Origin: an uncultured Bacteroidota bacterium
Lineage (GTDB): Bacteria > Bacteroidota > Bacteroidia > Flavobacteriales > Flavobacteriaceae
Reading direction: 5' to 3'
Length of the DNA: 52,989 nt
Assembly (NCBI GenBank): GCA_902620455.1
Contig: CACNIG010000009.1
Coordinates: 1 to 52,989 of the forward strand
Shown here: positions 35,680 through 44,930 of the stretch, one piece after another
Numbering within the stretch: the stretch's first letter is position 1
Layout: each line of letters begins with the position of its first letter
The notes under the pieces: model-generated
What the model was told of the DNA's origin: nothing
Seen by the model: only the letters and a program-made list of their open reading frames with translations
Databases searched by the model: none
Position numbers and translations under genes: made by a program

Positions 35680-38670
35680 TTAAAATTCAATGTAGTCACA
35701 ATCAACTTCTATTTGGGGTAATGGATTTGGAAATTTAAGATCTGCTCCTGGGGTATTTTCTGCAAACATTTGCTTTATAAGATCAGATTTTTCGTCTTTG
35801 ATTTTGACTAGTTTTTTCTTATGTTCATTTTTATCAAAGTATAATGCTCCTTCAATATATGTTTGCTCTGCCTTGGTATAAAGTGACATAGGATGACCAT
35901 CCCAAATTACAATGTCGGCATCTTTTCCAACTTTAAGACTTCCAACCTTGTCATCTAAATTGAGAAGTTTAGCTGGGTTAAGCGTCACAAACTTCCAAGC
36001 TTCCTCTTGAGAGATATTACCATATTTAAATGCTTTGGCTGCTTCCAAGTTTAACCTTCTAGAAAGTTCAGAGTTATCTGAATTAAGTGCAACAGTTACA
36101 CCTGCGTTATGCATTATTGAAGCATTAAAAGGTATTGCATCATTTACTTCAAACTTGTAGCCCCACCAATCAGAGAAACTTGATCCTCCTACACCATGTT
36201 TAGCCATTTTATCAGCGACTTTGTATCCTTCCAAAATATGAGTGAAAATTTTGATTCTAAAATCAAACTTCTCAGCAACTTTCATTAGCATATTTATTTC
36301 ACTTTGAACATATGAGTGACTAGAAATAAACCTTTTACCTTCTATTACTTCTAAGAGTGTTTCGAGTTCCTCATCATATCGAGGTTTATTTTCAAATCTT
36401 TTTTGTCTATTGTTGAGAGAATTGTATTGAGCCCATTTTTCTCCATAATGCTTTGCTCTGTCTAAATGATCAACAAATACTTGTTCAACTCCCATTCTTG
36501 TCTGTGGAAATCTAGAACCGTTCCAATTTGATTGTTTAACATTTTCACCTAAAGCAAATTTTATAAAGGGGGCAGCTCCTTTGAAAAACATTTCATCGAT
36601 TTCAGAGCCCCATTTTAATTTTATTATAGCAGATTGTCCGCCTATTGGATTAGCAGATCCATGGAGAATTTGAACAGTAGTTACTCCACCAGCTAAATTT
36701 CTATAGATGCTTATATCATCTGGATTAATTACGTCCATAATTGATACTTCTGCTGAAGAATTATGACCACCTTCATTTATACTTGTTGCAGCCATATGTG
36801 AATGCTCATCAATTATACCTGATGTAATATGTTTATTGGATGCGTCAATAACTGAAAAGTTAGGGGGTGTTTTAAGATTCTTACCAATTTTAATAATCTT
36901 CCCGTTATCAATTATAATATCTGAATTTTCAATTATTCCCTGGTCTTCGTTAGTCCAAAGGGTAGCGTTTTTAAAATGGATTGATTTGCTTTTAGGAATT
37001 GAACTAATTCCAAACCCAACGTTAGGGAAGGTAACTTCAGACACAAAAGGGACATCTGAATTATCCTTATTTATTCTTTTAGATTGAATCTTCTTTTCAG
37101 TTTCATTTTTTGAAATATTAAATAAAAAAGGTTCGTTGTTAAAGTTTATTCCTCTTCCGCTCAAATTATCTGTTGATGTAATTTTTGAGGAAATTTGGGC
37201 AAAAGATAATTTTCCGTCAATACTATCAAATAAAGTAACACTAAGCCAATCATCGACTAATGAAGTTTTTGACTTGATATCAATTGAGTCTCTTTCCACA
37301 GTAGCTTTAGGTCTTAATAAGCTGTTTGAAATTTTGACCTCATATGATCTATTATTTATGTTAAAGACATAATTACCATCAACATTTATATTATCGTTAC
37401 TTTTAACAATATGTCTCTGCCCTTTAATCCAATTTTCATTTATAACAGTTTTATCATCAAAAATTGGACCTGAAGTAATTAAAAAATTTGCTAAGAATCC
37501 TTTATCTAATTTGCCAATTTTGTTGTTTAAGTTTAAAGACTTTGCTGGAATTATTGTTAATGCATCAAGAGCAGTTTTTTGTGATAGTCCATTCTTGATA
37601 GCTTTTCTTATATTTTTTAGAAATTCTTTTTTGTTCTTTAGGTCAGATGAGGTTATAGAAAAATTAATTCCATTTTTTTCTAATACACTTAAGTTTGTTG
37701 GAGCCTGATTCCAATATCTAAGTTGATTAATTGTTAGTTTTTCATTAAGGTTTGTATTTGATACATCAAATGCTTTAGGGAAATTTACTGGAATGATTAA
37801 AACATTATTGAATTTTTTTAATTCTCTTACATTTTCGTATTCCTTGCCAGATCCTTTAATTACAAAGTTGAGATCAAATTCTTTTGATAGTTTAGCAGCT
37901 CTGTAAACATTTAATTTATCATTTGCATCAAAAAACTTTGGTAATTTTTTATTTTCAATTAATGCTTCAAGAGATAAATCTTTTGTTTTTGATGAACCTT
38001 GAGAATACCAATCTGCATCATAATGTAGTTGTCTAATTAAAGCAATTGCACCCATAGTGGATGAGGGATAGGATTGATTTGATGTTAAACTTTTAGAAAA
38101 GGAGTAATGTTCAGCAGTTTTTTTTGAAATTATTCTATAGGATTCATTTTGATTGTCAATCAAACCAATAGTAAAACTTGTTCCTCTATGAACTCCATCG
38201 TTTCTGTGAGTATTTACAACTCCAAATCCAATATCTCTTAATTCCTTTGCATCTTTTTGGCTGTAATTGTAATCCTTAATACTGTTGTAATCACTAATAA
38301 TATGATCGTTCCAATAATAACCACTTCTTGATGGTTCATACTGGGAGCTTCTTCCTGAACTTCTTCTTTGGGGTTTCTTTACTCCAAATGCTGAATGAGT
38401 CTCAATAAAAGAAGGGTATATATACTTTCCATCTAAATCAAAAACTATACTATTTTTTGGGATAGGTATATTAGAGCCTAAATCTATTATACTTCCATCC
38501 TTTTCAATTAAAATTCCATTATTAATAACACCATTCTCAGTATAAATATTAGCATTTTTGAAAACATTATACTGGTAATCTTTTGTTTTAATACCATCGT
38601 TTACAATAAAATAATCTTGACTGTGTAAGTTTAGAGTTAAAAAAATTAATAAAAAATATATTTTTTTCAT
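35680..38670 (-). CDS. Large secreted amidohydrolase with a degenerate N-terminal and an intact C-terminal unit
   Basis: 996 residues with a signal peptide (LIFLTLNLHSQ). It looks like two amidohydrolase folds in a row. The first (about 25-430) has IETHSAFG at 90-96, where the second metal His is lost, and ends with a normal ALDALTIIPAKSLNLNNKIGKLDKGF. The second (about 570-990) has DEHSHMAA with the HxH at about 622-624, later FTHILEG, HNAGVTVALNSDNSEL with the metal Asp, and the usual LNPAKLLNLDDKVGSLKVGKDADIVIWDG end. Substrate unknown; imidazolonepropionase-like and peptidase-like members share these motifs. A TACTTTTG minus-7 element precedes it. Confidence 0.83.
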   Translation of the reverse strand: MKKIYFLLIFLTLNLHSQDYFIVNDGIKTKDYQYNVFKNANIYTENGVINNGILIEKDGSIIDLGSNIPIPKNSIVFDLDGKYIYPSFIETHSAFGVKKPQRRSSGRSSQYEPSRSGYYWNDHIISDYNSIKDYNYSQKDAKELRDIGFGVVNTHRNDGVHRGTSFTIGLIDNQNESYRIISKKTAEHYSFSKSLTSNQSYPSSTMGAIALIRQLHYDADWYSQGSSKTKDLSLEALIENKKLPKFFDANDKLNVYRAAKLSKEFDLNFVIKGSGKEYENVRELKKFNNVLIIPVNFPKAFDVSNTNLNEKLTINQLRYWNQAPTNLSVLEKNGINFSITSSDLKNKKEFLKNIRKAIKNGLSQKTALDALTIIPAKSLNLNNKIGKLDKGFLANFLITSGPIFDDKTVINENWIKGQRHIVKSNDNINVDGNYVFNINNRSYEVKISNSLLRPKATVERDSIDIKSKTSLVDDWLSVTLFDSIDGKLSFAQISSKITSTDNLSGRGINFNNEPFLFNISKNETEKKIQSKRINKDNSDVPFVSEVTFPNVGFGISSIPKSKSIHFKNATLWTNEDQGIIENSDIIIDNGKIIKIGKNLKTPPNFSVIDASNKHITSGIIDEHSHMAATSINEGGHNSSAEVSIMDVINPDDISIYRNLAGGVTTVQILHGSANPIGGQSAIIKLKWGSEIDEMFFKGAAPFIKFALGENVKQSNWNGSRFPQTRMGVEQVFVDHLDRAKHYGEKWAQYNSLNNRQKRFENKPRYDEELETLLEVIEGKRFISSHSYVQSEINMLMKVAEKFDFRIKIFTHILEGYKVADKMAKHGVGGSSFSDWWGYKFEVNDAIPFNASIMHNAGVTVALNSDNSELSRRLNLEAAKAFKYGNISQEEAWKFVTLNPAKLLNLDDKVGSLKVGKDADIVIWDGHPMSLYTKAEQTYIEGALYFDKNEHKKKLVKIKDEKSDLIKQMFAENTPGADLKFPNPLPQIEVDCDYIEF

Positions 38671-38686
38671 TTTGGTTTTTCAATTT

Positions 38687-38694
38687 CAAAAGTA
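38687..38694 (-). promoter_or_regulatory. Minus-7 element of the amidohydrolase pair
   Basis: The minus strand reads TACTTTTG, a full match to TAnnTTTG, 16 bases before the ATG at 38670. A TTG lies 21 bases further upstream, longer than the usual 17-19 spacing. The predicted leader is about 10 bases. Confidence 0.45.
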
Positions 38695-38714
38695 TCTTTT
38701 ACTAATATAGTAAA

Positions 38715-39716
38715 TCAATCAACAAAACTTGACAATTTACCTTCTTGATAATAATGAATAATATATAGAGAAACTTCTCCATATGTCATAATTCCCGTTT
38801 CTTGATTATTTGATTTTAGGAATATGTCATAAATGTAATTCTGAGCTTTATCTAAAAAACTATCAGAATATTTTGACCAAAAATTCTGAGCTTTGTTTAT
38901 ATCAGATATTACTTTTTCATCTAGTTTTGTTATATAATCATCAAGTTTATCTGAGTTTTTGTTTGAAATCTCACTAAGTAAATTAATTAGTGCATAAAAA
39001 TAGCCCGAATACCTAATGTATGGTTCCTTGTTATTTATTGCTCTTCTAAATGCTACAAAGCTTGCTTCTCCTTCATCTGCATATCCGCTCTGATGTGCCT
39101 GCTCATGAAGAATTACAACAGGTATGTCAACTAGCGGGATCTTATCAACAAAAATTGCCTCTGATGTAAAAGGAACATAATGACCTGAAACTCCTTGATA
39201 CAAAAATATGTCCGGAATAATAGATTTCTTGATATTCGAATCAGTAGGATTTATTATTTTAAGAATATCTGATTTATTAAAATCCTTGTCTAAAAAAGAG
39301 GATTCTTCATTAATCTCAAATATTACTTTATTAATTGTTTCATCTAAAACATGAAATTCATATTCGGACTTTATGTCAAGTTTATCGATTATAGATGGTT
39401 TGAAATAATTTAAGCCCCAGAGAAAGTAGAATAGAAAATACAATATAGATGTAGATGCTAAAAGATTTAAAAAATCAGAAAGTTTAAAAGAAATAACTTT
39501 TACAAATAAATAGATATATAATACTATAATTATTATATACAATATCTCTCCAATTGGAATTTCAACTTTTGAAAATAAAAACGAATTTATTTTTGTTAGA
39601 TTATTATAAATGAATCTTAAATAATAATCATCAATTAAAGAGGGATTATTTTTTAAAAAATTAATAATTAAAATTTGAGGTATTAATGCAATGGCAAGAA
39701 ATGACCTAATTTTCAA
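38715..39716 (-). CDS. DUF3810 membrane-anchored zinc-peptidase-like protein
   Basis: 333 residues. Three hydrophobic helices in the first 100 residues anchor it in the membrane. The remainder holds an HEQAH (204-208) zinc-binding HExxH followed by EGEASF (215-220), where the Glu would be the third ligand, the pattern of DUF3810 and gluzincin-like peptidases. The LYQGVSGHYVPFTSEAI stretch before it is also typical. The substrate is unknown. The start is TTG at 39716, with no ATG near the N-terminus, which leads directly into the first membrane helix. Confidence 0.85.
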   Translation of the reverse strand: MKIRSFLAIALIPQILIINFLKNNPSLIDDYYLRFIYNNLTKINSFLFSKVEIPIGEILYIIIIVLYIYLFVKVISFKLSDFLNLLASTSILYFLFYFLWGLNYFKPSIIDKLDIKSEYEFHVLDETINKVIFEINEESSFLDKDFNKSDILKIINPTDSNIKKSIIPDIFLYQGVSGHYVPFTSEAIFVDKIPLVDIPVVILHEQAHQSGYADEGEASFVAFRRAINNKEPYIRYSGYFYALINLLSEISNKNSDKLDDYITKLDEKVISDINKAQNFWSKYSDSFLDKAQNYIYDIFLKSNNQETGIMTYGEVSLYIIHYYQEGKLSSFVD

Positions 39717-39725
39717 TTAATTAAA

Positions 39726-40736
39726 TTATTTAATATCAACTAACTCTACATCAAAGATAAGTGTTGCATTAGGTGGTATAACTCCATTCCCAGCACCAAC
39801 TGAACCATATCCAAGTTCACTAGGTATTACTAGTCTTGCTTTAGAACCTTTATTTAAAAGCTGCATAGCCTCATCCCATCCCTTAATAACTTGTCCAACA
39901 CCACATGTAAATTCAATTGGAGCACCACGTGTAAATGATGAATCTATTTCTGATCCATCAACTAATTGTAGTGAATAATGAACAGACAATAAATCATCTT
40001 TTTTTGCATTTGGTCCGGATCCTTTTTTTGAAATTATATATTTTAAACCACTTTCAGTCTCTTTCATACCTTCTGTTAACTTTTCTAGAGTTTCCTTTTC
40101 AGCTTCAGCTCTTAATATATCAGCCTCACTTTTCTTTGAAATGTAATTTTCAAAATTCTCAGGAGCATTAAAACTATTAGCTGCTTCTCCAATTCTAATT
40201 ATTTTTACTTTTTTAATAATGTCATTTTGCTCAACTTTATCAACTACATCTTGGCCAGAATTTACTTTGCCAAAAATAGAATGTTTACCATCTAACCATG
40301 GTGTTTCAACATGTGTAATAAAAAATTGACTACCATTAGTTCCAGGACCTGCATTAGCCATGGATAATATGCCAGGACCATTATGTTTTAGTTCTTCATT
40401 AAATTCATCATCAAATTGGTATCCGGGTCCACCTGATCCTGTTCCTGTTGGATCTCCACCTTGAATCATAAAATTTTCAATAACTCTATGGAACTTTAAT
40501 CCATCGTAATAACGTTTTCCTTCATGTTGATCATCCACGACAGGATGATTTCCTTCAGCCAATGCAACAAAATTTGATACTGTAGTTGGTGCTTGTTCAT
40601 AATATAGTTCAAGAATTATATTGCCCTTTGAAGTTTCAAGGTCTGCATATAGTCCGTCCGATAAATCAGAATAATTATTCATGTTACATGAGTTTAAAGT
40701 TAGTATTGAGATTAAGAGTATAAAATTCTTATTCAT
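39726..40736 (-). CDS. Lipoprotein peptidyl-prolyl isomerase with fused cyclophilin and FKBP domains
   Basis: Protein-folding catalyst, probably on the periplasmic face of a membrane. A lipoprotein signal (TLNSC, Cys17) is followed by a cyclophilin domain (about 30-190: [34 protein letters not shown]), a lysine- and glutamate-rich linker (about 200-235) and an FKBP domain (about 240-336: [58 protein letters not shown]). Both active-site sets look intact. Such fusions are known from Flavobacterium. It overlaps the DHH gene by 8 bases. A separate GldI-like FKBP gene, which I recall next to this gene in gliding relatives, is absent. Confidence 0.92.
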   Translation of the reverse strand: MNKNFILLISILTLNSCNMNNYSDLSDGLYADLETSKGNIILELYYEQAPTTVSNFVALAEGNHPVVDDQHEGKRYYDGLKFHRVIENFMIQGGDPTGTGSGGPGYQFDDEFNEELKHNGPGILSMANAGPGTNGSQFFITHVETPWLDGKHSIFGKVNSGQDVVDKVEQNDIIKKVKIIRIGEAANSFNAPENFENYISKKSEADILRAEAEKETLEKLTEGMKETESGLKYIISKKGSGPNAKKDDLLSVHYSLQLVDGSEIDSSFTRGAPIEFTCGVGQVIKGWDEAMQLLNKGSKARLVIPSELGYGSVGAGNGVIPPNATLIFDVELVDIK

Positions 40737-41739
40737 AGTTTTCTTTTATATATTTTTTAATATCCTTAATAAATTTTTTTTCAGTTTCTTTTAGACTTAA
40801 TCTAGAAATTCCCCCTGATGCATGTTCGTGTCCACCACCATTAAAGTATTTAGAAGCAAATATATTAACTTTAAAATCACCTTTAGATCTAAATGATATT
40901 TTTATCAATCCTTCATCCTTTTTTTCGATAAAAAGAACTGAACATAAAATATCGGCTACACTTAGTCCAAAGTTAACAAAGCCTTCACTATCTCCTTTTT
41001 TAAAATTATTTACTTTTTGGTCATTATCTGTTATTGAAGTATAGACAACAGGCAGTCCACTAATTCTCTTGAAATTATTTATAGTAGATCCTAAAAGCTT
41101 TAACCTATTAAACTGAAAATTATTATGAAGTTTTTCAAAAATTTCAGTAACATTGACTCCATGATTAATCAACTCAGAACCTACCTTTAAAGTTTTAGAG
41201 GTCGTAGATGGAAATCGAAAAGACCCAGTATCTGCGACAATTCCAGTGTAAATACATGTTGCAATTTTATTATCAATTATACTTTTGTCAATTGAACAAA
41301 TAAAATCATAAACCATTTCACAAGTTGAACTCATTTTTGAATTTGAAATGGTTATATCTGCATAATTATCTGGATTTTCGTGATGGTCAATCATGATAGT
41401 TGTAGCTGATGATTTTGATATCAAACTTGATAAATTTCTTGCTCTGCCAAGGCTATTGAAATCTAGAGTAAAAATAACATCCCCTTTATCTATCATATTT
41501 TCACATTTTTCTTTATCTCTTTCATAGTTTAAAACATTTTCTGATCCAGGTAAAAAATTAAGTATTTCAGAATACTCATTAGGTGATATTATGTTTACTT
41601 CATTCTTTGATTTAAAAAAATGATATAGCGCCAAACAACTCCCCAGTGCATCAGCATCTGGACTACTGTGAGGTATTAATATAATATTTCTTTTTTTAGA
41701 AAATAATTTAGTAACACTTTTAAGTATATTGTCATTCAT
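40729..41739 (-). CDS. DHH/DHHA1 phosphoesterase, NrnA-like (oligoribonuclease / pAp phosphatase)
   Basis: 336 residues. Manganese-binding motifs of the DHH family are intact: [11 protein letters not shown] (DxD at 28-30), [11 protein letters not shown], the DHH signature [10 protein letters not shown], and [10 protein letters not shown]. The C-terminal DHHA1 domain ends with [12 protein letters not shown]. NrnA-type enzymes degrade nanoRNA and dephosphorylate pAp; the exact substrate is inferred from the family. It is divergent from ndk. A TATCTTAG element ends 7 bases before its ATG. Confidence 0.9.
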   Translation of the reverse strand: MNDNILKSVTKLFSKKRNIILIPHSSPDADALGSCLALYHFFKSKNEVNIISPNEYSEILNFLPGSENVLNYERDKEKCENMIDKGDVIFTLDFNSLGRARNLSSLISKSSATTIMIDHHENPDNYADITISNSKMSSTCEMVYDFICSIDKSIIDNKIATCIYTGIVADTGSFRFPSTTSKTLKVGSELINHGVNVTEIFEKLHNNFQFNRLKLLGSTINNFKRISGLPVVYTSITDNDQKVNNFKKGDSEGFVNFGLSVADILCSVLFIEKKDEGLIKISFRSKGDFKVNIFASKYFNGGGHEHASGGISRLSLKETEKKFIKDIKKYIKENYE

Positions 41740-41746
41740 AAGTTGG

Positions 41747-41754
41747 CTAAGATA
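41747..41754 (-). promoter_or_regulatory. Minus-7 element of the DHH phosphoesterase gene
   Basis: The minus strand reads TATCTTAG, the same octamer as before susC. It ends 7 bases from the ATG at 41739, leaving a leader of at most a couple of bases. Confidence 0.4.
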
Positions 41755-41793
41755 ATATTATATTAAAAATAAAATAAAGTAATTTCTAAAACT

Positions 41794-41822
41794 TTGAATA
41801 ACCATAGATATTGTTAAATTTG
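41794..41822 (+). promoter_or_regulatory. Complete promoter of ndk, next to the start codon
   Basis: A TTG minus-33 box (41794-41796) and a TAAATTTG minus-7 box (41815-41822), a full match to TAnnTTTG, are separated by 18 bases, the preferred spacing in Bacteroidota. The ATG follows only 4 bases later (41827), so the transcript should be leaderless or nearly so. This is the best complete promoter in the window. Confidence 0.65.
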
Positions 41823-41826
41823 CCGC

Positions 41827-42249
41827 ATGAATTCAAATAGAACATTTACAATGTTAAAGCCTGACTCAATTGAGCAAGGTAACATGCTACCAATACTAAA
41901 TATGATTGAATCTTCTGGATTCAAAATTATTGCTCTTAAATTTAAAAGGATGTCAAGAGATGAAGCTGAAAAATTTTATTCAATCCACTTTGGTAAGCCT
42001 TTTTTTAATGACTTGGTAAGCTTCATGACTCGTGGTCCAATAGTAGCTGCTGTTCTTGAGAAAGATAATGCAGTAGAAGCTTTTAGAATGCTTATTGGAT
42101 CTACTGACCCTAATGAGGCTGAAGAAGGTACAATTAGAAAAAAATATGCAAAATCCAAAGGAGAGAATGCTGTTCATGGTTCAGACAGTGATGAAAATGC
42201 AGATATCGAAATTAGTTTTCACTTTGACACTAATGAAATTTTTAGCTAA
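41827..42249 (+). CDS. ndk: Nucleoside diphosphate kinase
   Basis: Transfers the terminal phosphate between nucleoside tri- and diphosphates. 140 residues. TFTMLKPDS at the start, and [21 protein letters not shown] with the phosphorylated His at 117, then SFHF near the end, are the full family pattern. It stands alone between the divergent DHH gene and the convergent DUF721 gene, whose last 8 bases overlap its own. Confidence 0.97.
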   Translation: MNSNRTFTMLKPDSIEQGNMLPILNMIESSGFKIIALKFKRMSRDEAEKFYSIHFGKPFFNDLVSFMTRGPIVAAVLEKDNAVEAFRMLIGSTDPNEAEEGTIRKKYAKSKGENAVHGSDSDENADIEISFHFDTNEIFS

Positions 42250-42535
42250 TTACTAGATCTTTTATATACTCTTTTCCAAGTTCTGTATTAATAAGCTTAA
42301 TTATTTTGAGCTTTTCATATGTTAATTCTTCTCTTAGAACTGAAGACTTGAGTTTAACATGAAGTATTCCTTTCTTATAAATAACTTTGAAAGTATACTT
42401 TTGAATATTTTTACCCATTGTTTTTTTCCAAGCATCTTGAACTTTTATGTTATCGATACCAATTCTAATTTGTTTTTGAGAAAACACCTCTTCAATAACT
42501 TTTGAAATATTTTTTAATTCACCTCTTTTAGTCAT
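42242..42535 (-). CDS. DUF721 (DciA-like) protein
   Basis: 97 residues from the ATG at 42535; a GTG one codon upstream is also possible. The family signature [20 protein letters not shown] and the [18 protein letters not shown] stretch are clear. DciA proteins load or assist the replicative helicase DnaB in many bacteria that lack DnaC, and this gene lies directly after recF (overlap 8 bases), which fits replication. The exact function in Bacteroidota is inferred. Confidence 0.85.
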   Translation of the reverse strand: MTKRGELKNISKVIEEVFSQKQIRIGIDNIKVQDAWKKTMGKNIQKYTFKVIYKKGILHVKLKSSVLREELTYEKLKIIKLINTELGKEYIKDLVIS

Positions 42536-43628
42536 CACATTTTAATTTTTCAAGATCAAATATTTCTTCTTTATTCTTTGACTCGGATAACGCATCTTTT
42601 ACTCTATCAATATGCGTATCAGTTATAAATATTTGACTAAAATCTTTTTTTTCAAGAATTTGAACAATCTGCCTTACTCTTTCTTGATCTAATTTATCAA
42701 AGATATCATCAAGAAGTACTATAGGTGAATTACCAAATTTTGTTCTGTAATAATCAAATTGTGCAAGTTTTAAAGCAATTAGAAAAGATTTCTGTTGTCC
42801 TTGACTCCCAAAATTTTTAATCTTATTACCATCTAAAGTAAAAATTAAGTCATCTTTATGAACTCCCTTTGAAGTATATTGTAAAAATCTATCCTTGGAT
42901 AGACTCTCACTAAGAACTTCAAAGAAACTTCCAGAGTTTAAGTCACTCTTAAAATTTATATCAACTAATTCATTTCCAGAACTTATTTCAGAATAATACT
43001 TTTTAAAAATTGAAATGAAAGAAGTCATAAACTTAGATCTTTCTTTATAAATAGGAGTTCCTAGAGATATTAATTGCTGATCGTATGATTCAATGGTATC
43101 CTTATCAAACTTCCTATTAATAAAAAAATATTTTAAAAGAGAATTTCTTTGAGTTATAACCTTATTATAATCAATAACTCTCTGCAGATAGACCTTATCA
43201 ACCTGACCAATAACAGAATCAATAAATTTTCTTCTCATTTCACTACCCTCAGTGATTAAGTTTCTATCATGAGGAGAGATTATAATTAAATTTATCAATC
43301 CAATATGATCTGAAATCCTTTTGTATAATTTGCTATTTCTTTTTAATACTTTTTTCTCTCCAATTTTATAGTAACAATGAATGCTTTCACTTCTATTATC
43401 AATATCAAATTCTCCAATTATAGAAAAATAATCAGATCCAGACATAACGTTTTGAGAAGTTGATGGATTAAAATAACTTTTAGTAAAAGCTAAATGATAT
43501 ATTGAATCGACAATATTTGTCTTGCCAATTCCGTTTTTTCCAATAAAACAATTAATTTTTTTATTAAAAGTTAACTTGAATTTTTCAAGATTTTTATAGT
43601 TATCAATTTTTAGAGAGTTTAAAAACAT
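42528..43628 (-). CDS. recF: DNA replication and repair protein RecF
   Basis: SMC-like ATPase that helps load RecA at single-strand gaps. 366 residues. Walker A GKNGIGKTNIVDSI (30-43), the signature FGSQGQQKSFLIALKLAQ and Walker B PIVLLDDIFDKLD are present, with the D-loop FITDTH. The start ATG at 43628 is divergent from the TPR gene. Upstream on the minus strand, a TTG and TTATTTTG pair 18 bases apart could be its promoter, with one mismatch. Confidence 0.95.
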   Translation of the reverse strand: MFLNSLKIDNYKNLEKFKLTFNKKINCFIGKNGIGKTNIVDSIYHLAFTKSYFNPSTSQNVMSGSDYFSIIGEFDIDNRSESIHCYYKIGEKKVLKRNSKLYKRISDHIGLINLIIISPHDRNLITEGSEMRRKFIDSVIGQVDKVYLQRVIDYNKVITQRNSLLKYFFINRKFDKDTIESYDQQLISLGTPIYKERSKFMTSFISIFKKYYSEISSGNELVDINFKSDLNSGSFFEVLSESLSKDRFLQYTSKGVHKDDLIFTLDGNKIKNFGSQGQQKSFLIALKLAQFDYYRTKFGNSPIVLLDDIFDKLDQERVRQIVQILEKKDFSQIFITDTHIDRVKDALSESKNKEEIFDLEKLKCDD

Positions 43629-43651
43629 AATAAGTATTCAAAATAAAACAT

Positions 43652-43659
43652 TAATTTTG
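43652..43659 (+). promoter_or_regulatory. Minus-7 element of the TPR-ribH-mutL-rhomboid operon
   Basis: TAATTTTG is a full match to TAnnTTTG, ending 17 bases before the ATG at 43677. The implied leader is about 11 bases. No minus-33 TTG at the right spacing is seen. Confidence 0.45.
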
Positions 43660-43676
43660 GGATTCAAAAAATTATT

Positions 43677-44438
43677 ATGGCAACATTTAATAGGAGAGGA
43701 TACAAAAAAAGCAGATCAAACAATGCTAATAAATCAGATAAAAGCCAAACAGCTGAAGTATTTGATACACTAGACTCAACTGCAAATAAATCAGAACAGT
43801 GGATATTAAAAAACCAAAATAAAATTTTTATAGTTATTGCTGCAATATCTATCTCTGTCTTATCATATCTAGGATATGAGAGATTAATTGCTGAGCCCAA
43901 AGAAAGAGAGGCTGTAAGTGAACTAAATAAGGCTCAATACTTTTTTGAGATGGCTCTTGTCTCTAATGAATCAGATTCACTTTTTAGACTTGCACTAAAT
44001 GGTGGAGAAGGTAAGTACGGTTTCTTGGATATTGTTGATGAATATTCTGGAACAAAGGCTGCGAATCTTGCTAATTACTCCATTGGCATGTCTTATTTAA
44101 ACCTTAAAGAGTATGACAATGCCATAATTTATTTAGAAAAGTTTAAATCAAATGATATTCTTCTTCAATCAATCTCTCTTGGAACTATTGGTGACTGTTT
44201 TTCGGAACTTAATCAACCAGATGAAGCTTTTGAATATTATCAAAAAGCATTTAAACATAACGAGAATATATATACAACTCCAAAATATTTATTTAAAGCT
44301 GCACTTATTGGGTCAGAAATTGGAAAATATAAATCTTCAATTAATTTTTTAAATAGAATAAAGGAAGATTATCCAGATTCATATGAATCAAGTTTAGTTG
44401 ATGTTCAATTAGGGAGAATAGAAAATTTAAATAACTAA
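43677..44438 (+). CDS. Membrane-anchored tetratricopeptide-repeat protein
   Basis: 253 residues. A basic, serine-rich N-terminus (about 1-45) is followed by one membrane helix (about 48-65, KIFIVIAAISISVLSYLGY) and then TPR-like helices, LANYSIGMSYLNLKEYDNAIIYLE and CFSELNQPDEAFEYYQKAFK, on the periplasmic side. The layout is like YfgM/ancillary SecYEG interactors and BamD-like proteins, but no specific match can be claimed. It opens an operon with ribH, 1 base apart. Confidence 0.8.
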   Translation: MATFNRRGYKKSRSNNANKSDKSQTAEVFDTLDSTANKSEQWILKNQNKIFIVIAAISISVLSYLGYERLIAEPKEREAVSELNKAQYFFEMALVSNESDSLFRLALNGGEGKYGFLDIVDEYSGTKAANLANYSIGMSYLNLKEYDNAIIYLEKFKSNDILLQSISLGTIGDCFSELNQPDEAFEYYQKAFKHNENIYTTPKYLFKAALIGSEIGKYKSSINFLNRIKEDYPDSYESSLVDVQLGRIENLNN

Positions 44439-44439
44439 A

Positions 44440-44922
44440 ATGTCTACTAAGAAAGCTGGTAAAAATTTAACTAGATCTTTTAAAATTAGTAATCCTGAGA
44501 AAATCAAAATCGCATGTGTTATATCAGAATGGCACAGTGAAATCACTGAAAATCTTTTTATTGGTGTTAAGAATAAATTAATGATGCATGGTTTAATTGA
44601 GAAAAATATACATGAAATTCATGTTCCTGGTAGTTTTGAACTAATTTTTGGAACTAAAACCTTAATCAATAAAAACTATGATGCAATAATATCAATAGGT
44701 TGTATAATAAAGGGTGAGACAAAACATTTTGATTTTATTTCTGATGCTGTAATCAAAGGAATCAAAGATTTAAATGTTTTATCTGATACTCCAATAATTC
44801 TTTGCGTAACAACTGACAATAATATTCAACAATCTATAGATAGGAGTGGAGGTAAGTATGGAAATAAAGGTGAAGATTCAGCAGAAGCTGCTTTAAAAAT
44901 GATTTTAATTAACTCTAAATAA
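44440..44922 (+). CDS. ribH: 6,7-dimethyl-8-ribityllumazine synthase
   Basis: Condenses the ribityl pyrimidine with 3,4-dihydroxy-2-butanone 4-phosphate in riboflavin synthesis. 160 residues. KIACVISEWHSEIT, EIHVPGSFELIFGTKTLI, SIGCIIKGETKHFDFISDAV with the catalytic His, and PIILCVTTDNNIQQSIDRSGGKYGNKG are the family core. No other riboflavin gene is in the window. Confidence 0.96.
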   Translation: MSTKKAGKNLTRSFKISNPEKIKIACVISEWHSEITENLFIGVKNKLMMHGLIEKNIHEIHVPGSFELIFGTKTLINKNYDAIISIGCIIKGETKHFDFISDAVIKGIKDLNVLSDTPIILCVTTDNNIQQSIDRSGGKYGNKGEDSAEAALKMILINSK

Positions 44923-44930
44923 ATAATTAC

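Noticed and set aside
39926-39931. CACGTG core inside the cyclophilin-FKBP gene, considered as a parS site
   Set aside because: The flanks do not match the TGTTnCACGTGnAACA consensus on either side and it lies in conserved coding sequence.
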